64,000 bases of DNA from Pseudomonas maioricensis (GCF_022790535.1 NZ_LOHG01000001.1:373042-437041), one strand, 5' to 3'; shown: positions 9,002 to 19,297, counted from the stretch's first letter. Notes: generated by a model not told the origin, from the letters alone. Translations and numbers: made by a program.

Positions 9002-10924
9002 GTGATTGTTAGTCCCTGTAATGCGGTAAAGACACCTGGCAAGCGGTTGCGTAGCGCGCTATTGGCAAGTTCAGCCCTGATCTCACTGTTCAGTGCCACT
9101 CAACTGTGGGCGTTTAGTCTTGATGACGTCGCGAGCAGAGCCAAAGAGCTGGCCGATAAGAAGTACGAAGCCCCGCGCAGCAATCTGCCTGCCGAGTTCC
9201 GTGACATGAAGTTCGCGGACTATCAGAAAATCCGTTTCCGTGAAGACCGTGCCGAATGGGCTGGCGACAGAACGCCGTTCAAAGTCTCGTTCTATCACCA
9301 GGGTATGCACTTCGACACCCCGGTCAAAATCAACGAAGTCACTGCGACTACCGTTGAAGAGATCAAGTACGACGCCAGTCGCTTCGACTTCAGCGATCTG
9401 AAGTTTGATCCCAAGTCGACCGAGAAACTCGGTTATGCCGGTTTCCGCGTGTTGTACCCGATCAATAAAGACGACAAGCAAGACGAAATCATGACCATGC
9501 TGGGCGCGAGTTACTTCCGCGTTATCGGTAAGGGTCAGGTCTACGGCCTGTCGGCCCGTGGCATGGCAATCGATACCGCATTGCCTTCCGGGGAAGAGTT
9601 TCCACGTTTCACCGAGTTCTGGATCGAGAAGCCAGGCACCGATGACAATCATCTGGTGATCTTCGCGTTGCTCGACTCCCCGCGCGCAACCGGTGCGTAC
9701 AAGCTGACCCTGCGTCCTGGCACCAACACGCTGGTTGACGTCCAGTCGCGCATGTACCTGCGTGACAAGGTCAGCAAGCTCGGTGTTGCACCGCTGACCA
9801 GTATGTATCTGTTCGGTGCCAACCAGCCTTCGCGTGTGCAGAACTACCGTCGCGAGCTGCATGACTCCAATGGTCTGTCGATCCAGGCAGCCAACGGCCA
9901 ATGGCTGTGGCGTCCGCTGACCAACCCTAAACACCTCGCCGTCAGCAGCTTCTCGGTAGAGAACCCGCGCGGTTTCGGTCTGCTGCAACGTGGTCGTGAC
10001 TTCAGCAGCTATGAAGATCTGGACGATCGCTACGACAAGCGTCCAAGCGCGTGGATCGAGCCTAAAGGCGATTGGGGCAAGGGTACCGTTGATCTGGTGG
10101 AAATCCCGACTGCCGATGAAACCAACGACAACATCGTTGCGTTCTGGAAGCCGGAGACCCTGCCTGCGCCGGGCGAGCCAGTTGATTTCAACTACCGCAT
10201 CCACTGGACCATGGACGAGAAAGCCATTCACTCGCCTGATCTGGGTTGGGTCAAGCAGACCTTGCGTTCCGCTGGTGACATTCGTCAGTCCAACCTGATT
10301 CGTCAGCTGGACGGCAGCGTTGCGTTCCAGGTCGACTTCGTGGGTCCTATCCTCGCTTCGATGCCTGAAGACAAGACCATCCGCAGCCAGGTCACCACCG
10401 ACACCAATACCGAGCTGGTTGAAAACAACCTGCGCTACAACCCGGTGACCAAAGGCTATCGCCTGACGCTGCGGGTCAAGGTCAAAGACGCTAACAAGCC
10501 GATCGAGATGCAGGCCTACCTGCTGCGTGAAATCCCGGCTGAGCCAGGCAAGGAACCTGCGGTACTGGTTGCTGCCAAAGCGCATATCGGTGACGAGAAA
10601 AAAGCAGCGCCTAAAGAGGCTCCGAAGAAAGAAGCCCCGGCAGACGCCGCGAAAGATCCGAAAGCCGATGTGGCCAAGGCTGACGCAGCAAAACCTGCCG
10701 ATGCCAAAGCGGACGCCGCCAAACCGGCTGATGCAGCCAAGCCAGCTGATGCAAAAGCAGACGTAGCCAAGGCTGACGCCGCGAAAGCCGACGCTGCGAA
10801 AGATAAAGACGGCAAAGAGACCCAGCAGCCAGAAGCCGAGGCTGCGCCCACCATTCCGGAACCGGCCAAGACGCTGCAAGTCATGACCGAGACCTGGAGC
10901 TACCAGTTGCCAGCCGATGAGTAA
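9002..10924 (+). CDS. opgG: Periplasmic glucan biosynthesis protein OpgG
   Basis: OpgG (MdoG) shapes the beta-glucan backbone of osmoregulated periplasmic glucans. The GTG at 9002 is chosen as start because GAGGG lies 6 nt upstream and the protein then opens [10 protein letters not shown] with a signal peptide ending at QLWA; a TTG at 8996 is possible. The mature core ([18 protein letters not shown] onward) is the MdoG family domain. At 640 aa it is over 100 residues longer than E. coli OpgG: about 75 residues rich in Ala, Lys, Asp and Pro are inserted before a conserved-looking C-terminal WSYQLPADE. The stop overlaps the opgH start by 8 bp, so the two are translationally coupled. Confidence 0.95.
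   Translation: MIVSPCNAVKTPGKRLRSALLASSALISLFSATQLWAFSLDDVASRAKELADKKYEAPRSNLPAEFRDMKFADYQKIRFREDRAEWAGDRTPFKVSFYHQGMHFDTPVKINEVTATTVEEIKYDASRFDFSDLKFDPKSTEKLGYAGFRVLYPINKDDKQDEIMTMLGASYFRVIGKGQVYGLSARGMAIDTALPSGEEFPRFTEFWIEKPGTDDNHLVIFALLDSPRATGAYKLTLRPGTNTLVDVQSRMYLRDKVSKLGVAPLTSMYLFGANQPSRVQNYRRELHDSNGLSIQAANGQWLWRPLTNPKHLAVSSFSVENPRGFGLLQRGRDFSSYEDLDDRYDKRPSAWIEPKGDWGKGTVDLVEIPTADETNDNIVAFWKPETLPAPGEPVDFNYRIHWTMDEKAIHSPDLGWVKQTLRSAGDIRQSNLIRQLDGSVAFQVDFVGPILASMPEDKTIRSQVTTDTNTELVENNLRYNPVTKGYRLTLRVKVKDANKPIEMQAYLLREIPAEPGKEPAVLVAAKAHIGDEKKAAPKEAPKKEAPADAAKDPKADVAKADAAKPADAKADAAKPADAAKPADAKADVAKADAAKADAAKDKDGKETQQPEAEAAPTIPEPAKTLQVMTETWSYQLPADE
10597..10826 (+). repeat. Low-complexity Ala/Lys/Asp/Pro codon repeats inside opgG
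   Basis: About 75 codons made of degenerate AKADAAK and KPADA units near the 3' end of opgG. The repetitiveness, with recurring GCCAAGGCTGACGC-like strings, would favour length change by slippage. The tail resembles the Ala/Lys/Pro tails of AlgP-like and TonB-like proteins in composition only. Confidence 0.8.
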
Positions 10925-13496
10925 TTCCGTACCGGTGCCAGTATCGCTCAGCGAGTACCTGGCGCACCTTCCGATGAGTGATGAGCAGCGAGCCGAACTG
11001 GCTGGCTGCACCTCGTTCGCCGAATTGCACGAGCGTTTGTCTGCTCAACCAGTCAACGACCCTGCCGAAGCCGCACAGGCCTCGGTGGGGCGCCGACTGA
11101 CGCTGACCACTGCCGAGGCTTTGGAAGAGGCCGAGATGCTCGTCCTCGATGCGAACGGCCGGGTGTGCCTGAAGGCTACGCCGCCGATCAATCGCACCAA
11201 GGTTGTGCCCGAGCCATGGCGGACCAATATCCTGGTTCGCATGTGGCGTCGTCTGACGGGCCGCAGTAACCCGGTCGAGCCTAAAGTTGAACGCGATTTG
11301 CCCAAGGCGCGCTGGCGCACCGTGGGTTCTATTCGTCGTTACATCCTGTTGATCCTCATGCTCGGCCAGACCATCGTGGCTGGCTGGTACATGAAAGGCA
11401 TTCTGCCGTATCAGGGCTGGTCGCTGGTTTCGCTGGACGAAATCACTCACCAGACCTTCGTGCAGACCATGTGGCAGGTTCTGCCCTATGCCTTGCAGAC
11501 CAGCATTCTGTTGCTGTTCGGTATTCTGTTCTGCTGGGTCTCGGCAGGTTTCTGGACCGCCTTGATGGGCTTCCTGGAATTGCTCACCGGCCGTGACAAA
11601 TACCGGATCTCCGGTGCCAGTGCAGGTAATGAGCCGATTGAAAAGGGCGCTCGTACCGCGTTGGTCATGCCGATCTGTAACGAAGACGTACCCCGCGTAT
11701 TCGCTGGCTTGCGAGCGACTTTCGAGTCGGTTGCGGCTACCGGTGACCTTGATCGTTTCGACTTCTTCGTGCTCAGTGACAGTAACGAGACCGACATTTG
11801 CGTGGCCGAGCAGCAGGCCTGGCTGGATGTCTGTCGCGAAACCAAAGGCTTCGGCAAGATCTTCTATCGCCGTCGCCGCCGTCGCGTAAAACGTAAAAGC
11901 GGCAACCTTGACGACTTCTGCCGTCGCTGGGGCGGTGATTACCGTTATATGGTCGTGCTCGATGCTGACAGCGTCATGAGCGGCGAATGCCTGACCAGTC
12001 TGGTGCGCTTGATGGAAGCCACGCCAGACGCCGGTATCATCCAGACCGCGCCACGCGCTTCGGGCATGGACACTCTTTATGCGCGCATGCAGCAATTTGC
12101 GACTCGCGTATACGGTCCGTTGTTCACCGCGGGTCTGCACTTCTGGCAGTTGGGCGAATCCCACTACTGGGGCCACAACGCGATCATCCGCATGAAGCCG
12201 TTTATCGAGCACTGCGCCCTCGCGCCGTTGCCTGGTAAAGGGGCTTTCGCTGGTGCGATCCTGTCTCACGACTTCGTTGAAGCGGCTTTGATGCGTCGTG
12301 CTGGCTGGGGCGTGTGGATTGCCTACGATTTGCCGGGCAGCTACGAAGAGCTTCCTCCAAACCTGCTCGACGAACTCAAACGTGACCGTCGCTGGTGCCA
12401 CGGCAACCTGATGAACTTCAGGCTGTTCCTGGTAAAAGGCATGCACCCGGTTCACCGTGCGGTGTTCCTGACGGGCGTAATGTCGTACTTGTCGGCGCCG
12501 TTATGGTTCTTCTTCCTGGTGTTGTCCACGGCCCTGCTGGCGGTGAACACATTGATGGAGCCGACCTACTTCCTTGAACCGCGTCAGCTGTATCCGCTGT
12601 GGCCACAATGGCACCCGGAAAAAGCCGTTGCGCTGTTCTCGACGACCATCGTGCTGCTGTTCCTGCCTAAACTGCTCAGCATCATTCTGATCTGGGCCAA
12701 AGGCGCAGTCGGCTACGGCGGCAAGATCAAAGTCACCCTGTCGATGCTGATGGAAATGCTGTTCTCGGTGCTGCTGGCCCCGGTGCGCATGCTGTTCCAC
12801 ACCCGCTTCGTACTGGCTGCGTTCCTGGGCTGGGCTGCGACCTGGAACTCGCCACAACGTGACGACGACTCCACGCCATGGCTTGAAGCGGTCAAGCGTC
12901 ATGGTCCGCAAACCCTGTTGGGTGCTTGCTGGGCGCTGCTGGTCGCCTGGTTGAACCCAAGCTTCCTGTGGTGGCTGGCGCCAATCGTCGGTTCGCTGAT
13001 GCTGTCGATTCCGGTGTCGGTGATTTCCAGCCGTACCGGTCTGGGTCTCAAGGCTCGCGACGAGAAGTTCTTCCTGATTCCGGAGGAGCACACGCCGCCG
13101 CAAGAGTTGGTGTCCACTGATCTGTACACCCACGAGAACCGTTGGCACGCACTGAAGCAAGGCTTCATCCGCGCCGTGGTTGATCCGCAGCAGAACGCGC
13201 TGGCTTGCGCCCTGGCGACCTCGCGTCACCGGATCGCCGAGCCTATCGAGTTCGTACGGATGGAGCGTGTTCGCCACGCACTGGCAGTCGGGCCTGAGAA
13301 ACTCAGTAACCATGACCGCTTGATGTTGCTGAGTGACCCGGTTGCGTTGGGCCGCTTGCATGAACAAGTCTGGAGCGAGAACCACCCTGAGTGGCTGGCT
13401 GCATGGCGAGAGTCTGTCGCGGCTGATCCGCATGCACCGTTGCTGCCTTTGCAGCCGGTTGTACGCGAGCCAGCGCCAGCGTTGGTTCACGCCTGA
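10917..13496 (+). CDS. opgH: Glucan glucosyltransferase OpgH
   Basis: An 859-aa inner-membrane GT2 glycosyltransferase that polymerises beta-1,2-linked glucose from UDP-glucose for periplasmic glucans. The catalytic domain shows VLDADSVM (DxD) near residue 345, GHNAIIR and [14 protein letters not shown] (the [Q/R]xxRW-type motif). Transmembrane segments lie near residues 140-160, 185-215 and in several blocks after residue 510. The ATG overlaps the last codons of opgG, so this is a two-gene operon. A strong terminator follows. OpgGH are linked to osmotic adaptation, motility and virulence in related bacteria. Confidence 0.97.
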   Translation: MSNSVPVPVSLSEYLAHLPMSDEQRAELAGCTSFAELHERLSAQPVNDPAEAAQASVGRRLTLTTAEALEEAEMLVLDANGRVCLKATPPINRTKVVPEPWRTNILVRMWRRLTGRSNPVEPKVERDLPKARWRTVGSIRRYILLILMLGQTIVAGWYMKGILPYQGWSLVSLDEITHQTFVQTMWQVLPYALQTSILLLFGILFCWVSAGFWTALMGFLELLTGRDKYRISGASAGNEPIEKGARTALVMPICNEDVPRVFAGLRATFESVAATGDLDRFDFFVLSDSNETDICVAEQQAWLDVCRETKGFGKIFYRRRRRRVKRKSGNLDDFCRRWGGDYRYMVVLDADSVMSGECLTSLVRLMEATPDAGIIQTAPRASGMDTLYARMQQFATRVYGPLFTAGLHFWQLGESHYWGHNAIIRMKPFIEHCALAPLPGKGAFAGAILSHDFVEAALMRRAGWGVWIAYDLPGSYEELPPNLLDELKRDRRWCHGNLMNFRLFLVKGMHPVHRAVFLTGVMSYLSAPLWFFFLVLSTALLAVNTLMEPTYFLEPRQLYPLWPQWHPEKAVALFSTTIVLLFLPKLLSIILIWAKGAVGYGGKIKVTLSMLMEMLFSVLLAPVRMLFHTRFVLAAFLGWAATWNSPQRDDDSTPWLEAVKRHGPQTLLGACWALLVAWLNPSFLWWLAPIVGSLMLSIPVSVISSRTGLGLKARDEKFFLIPEEHTPPQELVSTDLYTHENRWHALKQGFIRAVVDPQQNALACALATSRHRIAEPIEFVRMERVRHALAVGPEKLSNHDRLMLLSDPVALGRLHEQVWSENHPEWLAAWRESVAADPHAPLLPLQPVVREPAPALVHA

Positions 13497-13513
13497 TTCA
13501 AGGCTGCTAAACA

Positions 13514-13546
13514 AAAAACGGCGCCCCGCAAGGGCGCCGTTTTTTA
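13514..13546 (+). terminator. Rho-independent terminator of opgGH
   Basis: A perfect stem AAAAAACGGCGCCC / GGGCGCCGTTTTTT with a 5-nt loop and a T-run, 17 nt after the opgH stop. The A-run on the other side makes it potentially bidirectional. Confidence 0.92.
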
Positions 13547-13585
13547 TTGGGCTGGAAAAATTTCTCTCTGGGAGCTGCTGCGTCT

Positions 13586-13677
13586 CTGTAGGAGTGAGCT
13601 TGCTCGCGATTACGTCAGCACAGGCAATATATTCACCGACTGATAGACCGAAATCGCGAGCAAGCTCACTCCTACAG
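13586..13677. repeat. REP doublet, GAGCTTGCTCGCGAT class
   Basis: Arms CTGTAGGAGTGAGCTTGCTC and GAGCAAGCTCACTCCTACAG between opgH and the convergent protease gene. A lone GGAGCTGCTGCG half-site at 13570 precedes it. Confidence 0.85.
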
Positions 13678-13756
13678 TTCTCATGTTTGCTGCGCGACAG
13701 CGTGGTGTCAGGGACACCGGGCGACTCCTACAGGAGGTCACGTCATACCTTGGTGA

Positions 13757-14257
13757 TCAACAATCCGGCTTGTCCGCCGTATAACGTCGGGCCGGGTTCA
13801 CTGCGGCGTTAAACTCACGCAAGGCCTTGGCACCGATCAGCAGCGGGTAATTGAAGTGGCTACGGTCTACCAGGTTCACTTCCACAGTGCGTTTGACACT
13901 GCCCAGGCACAACTCCAGATCGACCACGGGGCGCTTTGTTGGATCGAGATCTTCGTCCTCATCGTCACCCTCGGCACGGCTCTTGATTTTGCTGATCCGC
14001 GCAACCTTGTGTTCGTACACCTTATTGCTGGCACCTTTGGTGGCGAGACGGAAACGTACCCAGTCGTCACCATCGCGGGTAAACAGCTCGATGTCCTTGG
14101 CCGACAGCGATGCGGTCAGCGCTCCGGTATCCATCTTGGCTTTGAAGGTTTCACCGATTTCCGCGACCTTGATGTTTTCGTAACGGCCATACAGCGTCGG
14201 CTCGGCAGCCATTACAGGCAATGCCAGCAGGGACAATAGCGCCAGGGTTGATTTCAC
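13757..14257 (-). CDS. Retropepsin-like aspartic protease (DUF785/RimK-C family)
   Basis: A 166-aa exported protein with a signal peptide (residues 1-17, ending VMAA). It carries the aspartic-protease signature KMDTGALTASLSA near residue 42 and the later PLLIGAKALREF, as in the family formerly called ATP-dependent zinc proteases. It probably works as a dimer in the periplasm; its substrate is unknown. It ends CVNPARRYTADKPDC-like, with Cys at the C-terminus. It stands alone, with REP doublets on both sides. Confidence 0.85.
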   Translation of the reverse strand: MKSTLALLSLLALPVMAAEPTLYGRYENIKVAEIGETFKAKMDTGALTASLSAKDIELFTRDGDDWVRFRLATKGASNKVYEHKVARISKIKSRAEGDDEDEDLDPTKRPVVDLELCLGSVKRTVEVNLVDRSHFNYPLLIGAKALREFNAAVNPARRYTADKPDC

Positions 14258-14288
14258 TGGGTAGGTACCTTTTTTGGGTTACGCGGTT

Positions 14289-14361
14289 CTGTAGGAGCTG
14301 CCGAAGGCTGCGAATTGGTCCATGAGGCAAATATTTTCGCAGCCTTCGGCAGCTCCTACAG
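14289..14361. repeat. REP doublet, GCTGCCGAAGGCTGCGA class
   Basis: Arms CTGTAGGAGCTGCCGAAGGC and GCCTTCGGCAGCTCCTACAG with about 30 nt between them. It lies in the divergent gap before the acyltransferase gene. Confidence 0.88.
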
Positions 14362-14517
14362 GTCATTCGTTCGCGATTTTAGACATCGCGATCACACATC
14401 GTTCGCAGGTCAGAGCTTACCCGTAACCTCGTGAAACATTTGTCCACGACCAGCGGATTTGGCGCGAGCGCTGTTGCTCTTTATCATGGCGGCCCTTGTA
14501 GTCCTCCAGAGATCCGT

Positions 14518-15411
14518 ATGCGTCGCCTGCTCACTGGCTGTTTTGTCACCCTGCTGCTGTTGCTTAACACGCTGGTCATGATCGGTCCGTTACTGATCTT
14601 CGGCCTGCTCAAGCTGACGTTCAGTGGTCAGATGCGCGACAGTTGTTCGCGAGCCGTCGTGTGGTTTGCCGAAACCTGGGCTGAAGTCGACAAGCTGATC
14701 TTCTCTTTGTGCATTCCAACCCAGTGGGAAATCCGTGGCGACGAAGGCCTGCGCAGCGACACTTCTTATCTGGTCATCAGCAACCACCAGTCATGGGTAG
14801 ACATTCCGGCGCTGATCCAGGCGTTGAACCGCCGCACACCGTTTTTCAAATTCTTCTTGAAGAAAGAGCTGATCTGGGTGCCGCTGCTGGGCCTGGCCTG
14901 GTGGGCACTGGATTACCCGTTCATGAAGCGCTACACCAAGGCGTTCCTGGCGAAGAACCCTGAGCTCAAGGGCCATGATCTTGAGATCACCCGTCAGGCG
15001 TGTGAGTTGTATAAAAATCAGCCAGTGACCGTGGTCAACTATCTGGAAGGGACGCGCTTCACGGCAGCCAAACATGCAGAACAAAGCTCGCCTTACTCAC
15101 ACCTGCTGAAGCCGAAGGCGGGCGGGGTGGCGTTTGTGCTGGCGGCTATGGGCGAAAAGCTGGATGCGATTCTGGACGTGACAGTCGTCTATCCCGGCGA
15201 TCGCATCCCGGGGTTCTGGAACCTGCTGTGCGGTGATGTGCCGCGAGTGATCATCGACATTCAGACTCGTGAGCTTGATCCCGCGCTATGGCAGGGCGAC
15301 TACGAAAATGATCCGCTGTTTCGCGAGAAGGTACAGGGCTGGGTTAATCAGTTGTGGCAGGAAAAGAACGCACGCATCGCCACTTTGCGCGGCGATGCGT
15401 CCCAAGGTTGA
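14518..15411 (+). CDS. 1-acyl-sn-glycerol-3-phosphate acyltransferase-like protein (YihG type)
   Basis: A 297-aa membrane acyltransferase. The start MRRLLTGCF at 14518 is preferred over 14431 because a hydrophobic membrane anchor follows directly and an AGAGA site lies just upstream. The HX4D motif NHQSWVD lies near residue 88 and the EGTR motif in YLEGTRFT near 180, both needed for acyl transfer to lysophosphatidate. The length and the motif YPFMKRYTKAFL match the YihG branch rather than PlsC, so it may set phospholipid acyl composition as a second AGPAT. Confidence 0.9.
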   Translation: MRRLLTGCFVTLLLLLNTLVMIGPLLIFGLLKLTFSGQMRDSCSRAVVWFAETWAEVDKLIFSLCIPTQWEIRGDEGLRSDTSYLVISNHQSWVDIPALIQALNRRTPFFKFFLKKELIWVPLLGLAWWALDYPFMKRYTKAFLAKNPELKGHDLEITRQACELYKNQPVTVVNYLEGTRFTAAKHAEQSSPYSHLLKPKAGGVAFVLAAMGEKLDAILDVTVVYPGDRIPGFWNLLCGDVPRVIIDIQTRELDPALWQGDYENDPLFREKVQGWVNQLWQEKNARIATLRGDASQG

Positions 15412-15426
15412 AGGATCAGCGCTGAA

Positions 15427-15996
15427 TCAGCTGCCTGCGCCCCATACGCTGCTCAGGCTTTGCAGCGCCGAACCGCCGGCACCTTGTTGACCCAGGTATT
15501 GCAGAATCAATGGCACAAACTGGCTGACCATTGAGCTGTCCATGCCCAAAGCACTGAATGCCTTGTTCACATCACCCATGCTTTGCACGTTGCCCAGAGC
15601 GCTGTTCAGCACCGAGCTTTCAGCGCTGTTGCCTGAGTTACCCAGGATATTGCCCAAGCCGTTGAGGCTGCCCAGACTGCTCAAGGCACTGGTGCCAGCG
15701 AGTTGATCAAGGCCTGGTACTGACTTGCTCAACTGGCTGTAATCGTTGCCGGCGAGCTTGTTCTTCGCCAGACCCAACAATGCCCCAGTACCGCCGACGG
15801 CCTGTTCGGGGGTGACGTCCAGATTCGTGCCCAGCAGATTAAGCAGGCCTGCTGCCTCAGGTGCGGCAGTTGCTTTCTGGTTATTGCCGGTGGCATTGGA
15901 AACGGCGTTGGCCGCGTCATTCAGATTAAAGGCGTAGACCGGGGCAGCCGTAACGGCCATCAAGGTTGCCAGTGCTACACCGCGTGAAATCTTCAT
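15427..15996 (-). CDS. DUF2780 exported protein
   Basis: A 189-aa protein beginning MKISRGVALATLMAVTAAPV, a good signal peptide ending YAF; this start at 15996 has GAGGGG upstream, and the longer reading from 16071 adds an unlikely extension. The mature part is rich in Gly, Asn, Ser and Leu with recurring LGxLxGLG strings and a C-terminal LQYLGQQGAGGSALQSLSS, matching DUF2780 (VcgC/VcgE) proteins of unknown role. The stop lies 15 nt from the convergent acyltransferase stop, so no room is left for a separate terminator. Confidence 0.85.
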   Translation of the reverse strand: MKISRGVALATLMAVTAAPVYAFNLNDAANAVSNATGNNQKATAAPEAAGLLNLLGTNLDVTPEQAVGGTGALLGLAKNKLAGNDYSQLSKSVPGLDQLAGTSALSSLGSLNGLGNILGNSGNSAESSVLNSALGNVQSMGDVNKAFSALGMDSSMVSQFVPLILQYLGQQGAGGSALQSLSSVWGAGS

Positions 15997-16119
15997 TGCA
16001 ACAAACCCCTCAAACGAAAAATCCGGCAGCAGCCGGTAGAAACACGTGTTTGACCTTGGGCGGGTTGGCAATGTTCCTTGCGTTTGTCTGGTGAGTTAAA
16101 GCAAACCTGCGCCGCCCTC

Positions 16120-16185
16120 ATCGCGGGCAAGCCTCGCTCCCACAGTTGATCGCATTTTCCTGTGGGAGCGAGGCTTGCCCGCGAT
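16120..16185. repeat. REP doublet, GAGGCTTGCCCGCGAT class, outward orientation
   Basis: ATCGCGGGCAAGCCTCGCTC followed 14 nt after the first arm by the complementary arm. Here the two REPs face opposite to most others in the window. It lies between fdhA and the DUF2780 gene. Confidence 0.87.
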
Positions 16186-16220
16186 GGGCGCGACGCAGTT
16201 TCAGAGCGATAAAGTGCGAC

Positions 16221-17420
16221 TTACGCCGCGCTGAACAGCTTATGCGGATCGATCACAAACTTCTTCGGCACGCCTGCATCGAATTCGCCATAACCACGTG
16301 GCGCATCGTCGAGGCTGATGACTTCAACGCCAACGATGTCAGCGATTTTGATGCGATCCCACATGATGGCCTGCATCAGTTGACGGTTGTACTTCATGAC
16401 GGGGGTCTGACCCGTGTGGAAGCTATGGGATTTGGCCCAGCCCAGACCGAAGCGAATGCTCAGGCTGCCCATTTTCGCTGCAGCGTCGACGGCACCCGGA
16501 TCTTCCGTAACGTAAAGCCCGGGAATACCGATCTTGCCTGCTACACGTACCACGCCCATTAGCGAGTTGAGGACGGTTGCCGGTGCCTCATGCTGAACAC
16601 CCGCATGACCATGGCCACGCGCTTCGAAGCCTACCGCATCAACGGCGCAGTCCACTTCAGGCTCACCCAACAGTGCGGCGATCTGCTCGTGCAGCGGGGT
16701 ATCGAGGGAGAGGTCGGCAATTTCAAAGCCCTGAGCCTTGGCATGAACCAGGCGAGCAGGGTTTACGTCACCAATGATGACAACTGCCGCGCCCAGCAGA
16801 CGAGCTGATGCCGCAGCGGCCAGACCGACCGGGCCAGCGCCGGCGATGTACACGGTACTGCCCGGACCTACACCGGCTGTGACTGCTCCGTGATAACCGG
16901 TGGGCAGAATGTCCGAGAGGCAGGTCAGGTCGCGGATTTTTTCCATCGCCCGGTCGCGGTCAGGCAGCTTGAGCAGGTTGAAGTCGGCATACGGCACCAG
17001 CACGTATTCCGCCTGGCCACCGGTCCAGTCGCCCATGTCGACGTAACCGTAGGCACCGCCCGGGCGAGCCGGATTGACGGTCAGGCAAACGCCGGTGTGT
17101 TGCTCCTTGCAGGAGCGGCACAGACCGCACGCTACGTTGAAGGGTACCGACACCAGATCGCCGATTTTCAGGTTCTCGACGCCAGTGCCTTTTTCGATCA
17201 CTTCGCCGGTGATTTCATGGCCCAGTACCAGGCCGGTTTGTGCAGTGGTACGGCCGCGAACCATGTGTTGGTCCGAGCCACAGATATTGGTGGAAACCAC
17301 GCGCAGAATGACGCCGTGTTCGATCTTGCGCCCACGCGGATCCTGCATTTTGGGATAGTCGATTTTCTGTACTTCGACCTTGCCAGCGCCGAGATACACC
17401 ACACCACGATTGTCAGCCAT
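16221..17420 (-). CDS. fdhA: Glutathione-independent formaldehyde dehydrogenase
   Basis: A 399-aa zinc- and NAD-dependent medium-chain dehydrogenase, the length of the P. putida enzyme. It oxidises formaldehyde to formate without added glutathione. The catalytic zinc region NICGSDQHMV, the structural zinc cysteines in CGLCRSCKEQHTGVC, GHEITGEV and the Rossmann motif VYIAGAGPVG are present. It is the last gene of the glyA-soxBDAG-purU-fdhA run, where it disposes of formaldehyde released by sarcosine oxidation. A REP doublet separates it from purU, so its expression may be partly uncoupled. Confidence 0.97.
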   Translation of the reverse strand: MADNRGVVYLGAGKVEVQKIDYPKMQDPRGRKIEHGVILRVVSTNICGSDQHMVRGRTTAQTGLVLGHEITGEVIEKGTGVENLKIGDLVSVPFNVACGLCRSCKEQHTGVCLTVNPARPGGAYGYVDMGDWTGGQAEYVLVPYADFNLLKLPDRDRAMEKIRDLTCLSDILPTGYHGAVTAGVGPGSTVYIAGAGPVGLAAAASARLLGAAVVIIGDVNPARLVHAKAQGFEIADLSLDTPLHEQIAALLGEPEVDCAVDAVGFEARGHGHAGVQHEAPATVLNSLMGVVRVAGKIGIPGLYVTEDPGAVDAAAKMGSLSIRFGLGWAKSHSFHTGQTPVMKYNRQLMQAIMWDRIKIADIVGVEVISLDDAPRGYGEFDAGVPKKFVIDPHKLFSAA

Positions 17421-17540
17421 TCTTTCACCTCGATTTTGTTGTTATGTCGCGGAGAAATGCGCTGCTTTTGTTGGGTACTGCAGCAACGCACTGATTGCTC
17501 TGGGGTGTTTGCTTGGATTGATGTCGTTCATGCCGCCGCC

Positions 17541-17604
17541 ATCGCGAGCAAGCTCACTCCTACAGTTGTTCGCGTCTACCTGTAGGAGTGAGCTTGCTCG
17601 CGAT
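17541..17604. repeat. REP doublet, outward orientation, purU-fdhA gap
   Basis: ATCGCGAGCAAGCTCACTCC and its complement with only 12 nt between the REP arms. It lies inside the presumed sox operon, where REP hairpins can limit mRNA decay or transcription into fdhA. Confidence 0.87.
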
Positions 17605-17621
17605 ACCGCGAAGCGGTGCTT

Positions 17622-18479
17622 TTAAAGAACCACCGTCCTGTTGGCGTTAAGAAACACACGCCGCTCAATGTGATAACCCACTGCCCTTGCCAACGTCAGG
17701 CCTTCGATGTCGCGACCTTTGGCGATCAGGTCTTCGGGGTAGTGACTGTGGTCCACCACCTCCACACCCTGGGCAATGATCGGACCTTCGTCCAGATCGT
17801 TGTTGATGTAATGCGCGGTGGCACCCACCAGTTTCACGCCTTTGTTGTAAGCCTGATGGTAAGGCTTGGCGCCTTTGAATCCGGGCAGCAGCGAGTGGTG
17901 AATGTTGATCGCCTTGCCGTCCAGCTTGCGGCACAGGTCCGGCGACAGCACCTGCATGTAGCGGGCAAGAATCACCAACTCGGCGCCGGAATCCTCGATC
18001 ACCTGCCAGACTTTGCTTTCCTGAGCGGGCTTGTCGTTAGGGTCCAAGGGGAAATGGTAGTACGGAATCTCATGCCAGCGCGCCAGCGGTTCCAGATCCG
18101 GATGGTTAGACACCACGGCAACCACGTCCATGGACAGTTGGTTGATGCGCTGACGATAGAGCAGGTCGTTCAGGCAGTGATCAGCTTTGGAGACCATGAT
18201 CACGACTTTTGGCCGGTAGTTCGGCGCAGTCAGCTCGAAGATCATGCCAAAGGCTTCGCCGCGTTCGCTCAGCCCTGCGCGGAAGCCCTGTTCGTCAAAA
18301 CCGTCTGGCTGACGGAATTCCACACGAATGAAGAAGCGGCCGGAGAGCCGGTCGTCGAACGAGTGGTGCTCAGTGACGTAGCAGCCCTGCTCGAACAAAT
18401 AGCGGGTCACCGCGTCCACCGTGCCCAGCACGCTGGGGCAGTCGGCGGTCAGAATCCATGTGTCGGGGGCGCGGCTCAT
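17622..18479 (-). CDS. purU: Formyltetrahydrofolate deformylase
   Basis: A 285-aa protein with an N-terminal ACT domain (residues about 7-85, starting WILTADCPSVLGTVDAVTRY) and a C-terminal formyltransferase fold. It hydrolyses 10-formyl-THF to formate and THF. The catalytic stretch INIHHSLLPGFKGAKPYHQA and the following VKLVGATAHYI are intact. In this cluster it recycles THF loaded with one-carbon units from sarcosine oxidase. It lies between soxG and fdhA on the same strand, with REP doublets on both sides. Confidence 0.96.
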   Translation of the reverse strand: MSRAPDTWILTADCPSVLGTVDAVTRYLFEQGCYVTEHHSFDDRLSGRFFIRVEFRQPDGFDEQGFRAGLSERGEAFGMIFELTAPNYRPKVVIMVSKADHCLNDLLYRQRINQLSMDVVAVVSNHPDLEPLARWHEIPYYHFPLDPNDKPAQESKVWQVIEDSGAELVILARYMQVLSPDLCRKLDGKAINIHHSLLPGFKGAKPYHQAYNKGVKLVGATAHYINNDLDEGPIIAQGVEVVDHSHYPEDLIAKGRDIEGLTLARAVGYHIERRVFLNANRTVVL

Positions 18480-18505
18480 TCGATAACTCCTGGGTGTTTT
18501 GACAT

Positions 18506-18614
18506 CTGTAGGAGTGAGCTTGTTCGCGATAAAGCCGGAACGGCTTTCAGAAATGGTGCCGTCACCTTTTTACGACTGCTCCGCAGCCGATCGCGAGCAA
18601 GCTCACTCCTACAG
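18506..18614. repeat. REP doublet, GAGCTTGTTCGCGAT class, soxG-purU gap
   Basis: CTGTAGGAGTGAGCTTGTTC and GAGCAAGCTCACTCCTACAG with about 60 nt between arms. It fills the 148-bp gap between two genes of the sox run. Confidence 0.85.
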
Positions 18615-18627
18615 GGGATGTGTTGCA

Positions 18628-19260
18628 TCACGCCTGGATGCTCAGGCCGTACTCGGCGCTCGCATCCTGCAACCACATCCACCAGTAATCGGAGAAGCTA
18701 CGGCGGATCAGCAGTTCCCAGGTTTCTTCGCCAGTACGGCGGATGACCAGTTGAGACTTGGCGAACACGGTGCCGACGGCTTTACCCACCGGGAAGTTGT
18801 CCGGATGTACGTCGTAGCTGGTGGACTTCATCAGCACTTCGCGGACTTTCGGGCCGCTCAGTTCGAGGATGGACTGACCGCCGCTGACATTGACGATAGC
18901 AATGTGCAGACCGGTCAGTTCAGCGCGTAGTTTTTGCTCCACGGCGAATTCTTCACCGGTCGGTACGATCAGCAGCCATTCATCAGGCCCGAGCCACTGA
19001 ATCGAGCTTTCTCCGCTGATAACCAGCGCCAGTGCGCCAGGCAATTCCATACCCAGAGCTTTGTGCACACCTGCGGCAAAAGCAGGATCGTGAGCATCGC
19101 CACGAATGGTCAGATGACCGAGTAACTTTTTCTCGCGCAGGATCACGCCCGGATTGGCGCGCCCTTTGCCGACCAGGCTATTGAGGTCGGCGTGGAACAA
19201 CGGTGACTCGGCTTTTTGGCCGGTCGTTGGCCGCTGCTGGTAAACGTTGGCTGTGGTCAT
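18628..19260 (-). CDS. soxG: Sarcosine oxidase gamma subunit
   Basis: A 210-aa subunit of heterotetrameric sarcosine oxidase. The family features are LGPDEWLLIVP, VDVSGGQ-like VNVSGGQSILELSG and a C-terminal RRSFSDYWWMWLQDA. The subunit has the fold of the folate-binding GcvT group. It follows soxA after 162 bp that contain a REP doublet, an unusually wide gap for subunits of one complex. The start MTTANVYQQRPTTGQ at 19260 has a GGTG-rich weak site. Confidence 0.95.
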   Translation of the reverse strand: MTTANVYQQRPTTGQKAESPLFHADLNSLVGKGRANPGVILREKKLLGHLTIRGDAHDPAFAAGVHKALGMELPGALALVISGESSIQWLGPDEWLLIVPTGEEFAVEQKLRAELTGLHIAIVNVSGGQSILELSGPKVREVLMKSTSYDVHPDNFPVGKAVGTVFAKSQLVIRRTGEETWELLIRRSFSDYWWMWLQDASAEYGLSIQA

Positions 19261-19297
19261 AGAGCACCTGTTTTGAATTCTGTTTTGAACCTGGCCC

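Noticed and set aside
9083..12455. Very long minus-strand reading frames opposite opgG and opgH
   Set aside because: They are antisense shadows produced by the GC-rich third positions of opgGH; they have no ribosome sites and no recognisable domains.
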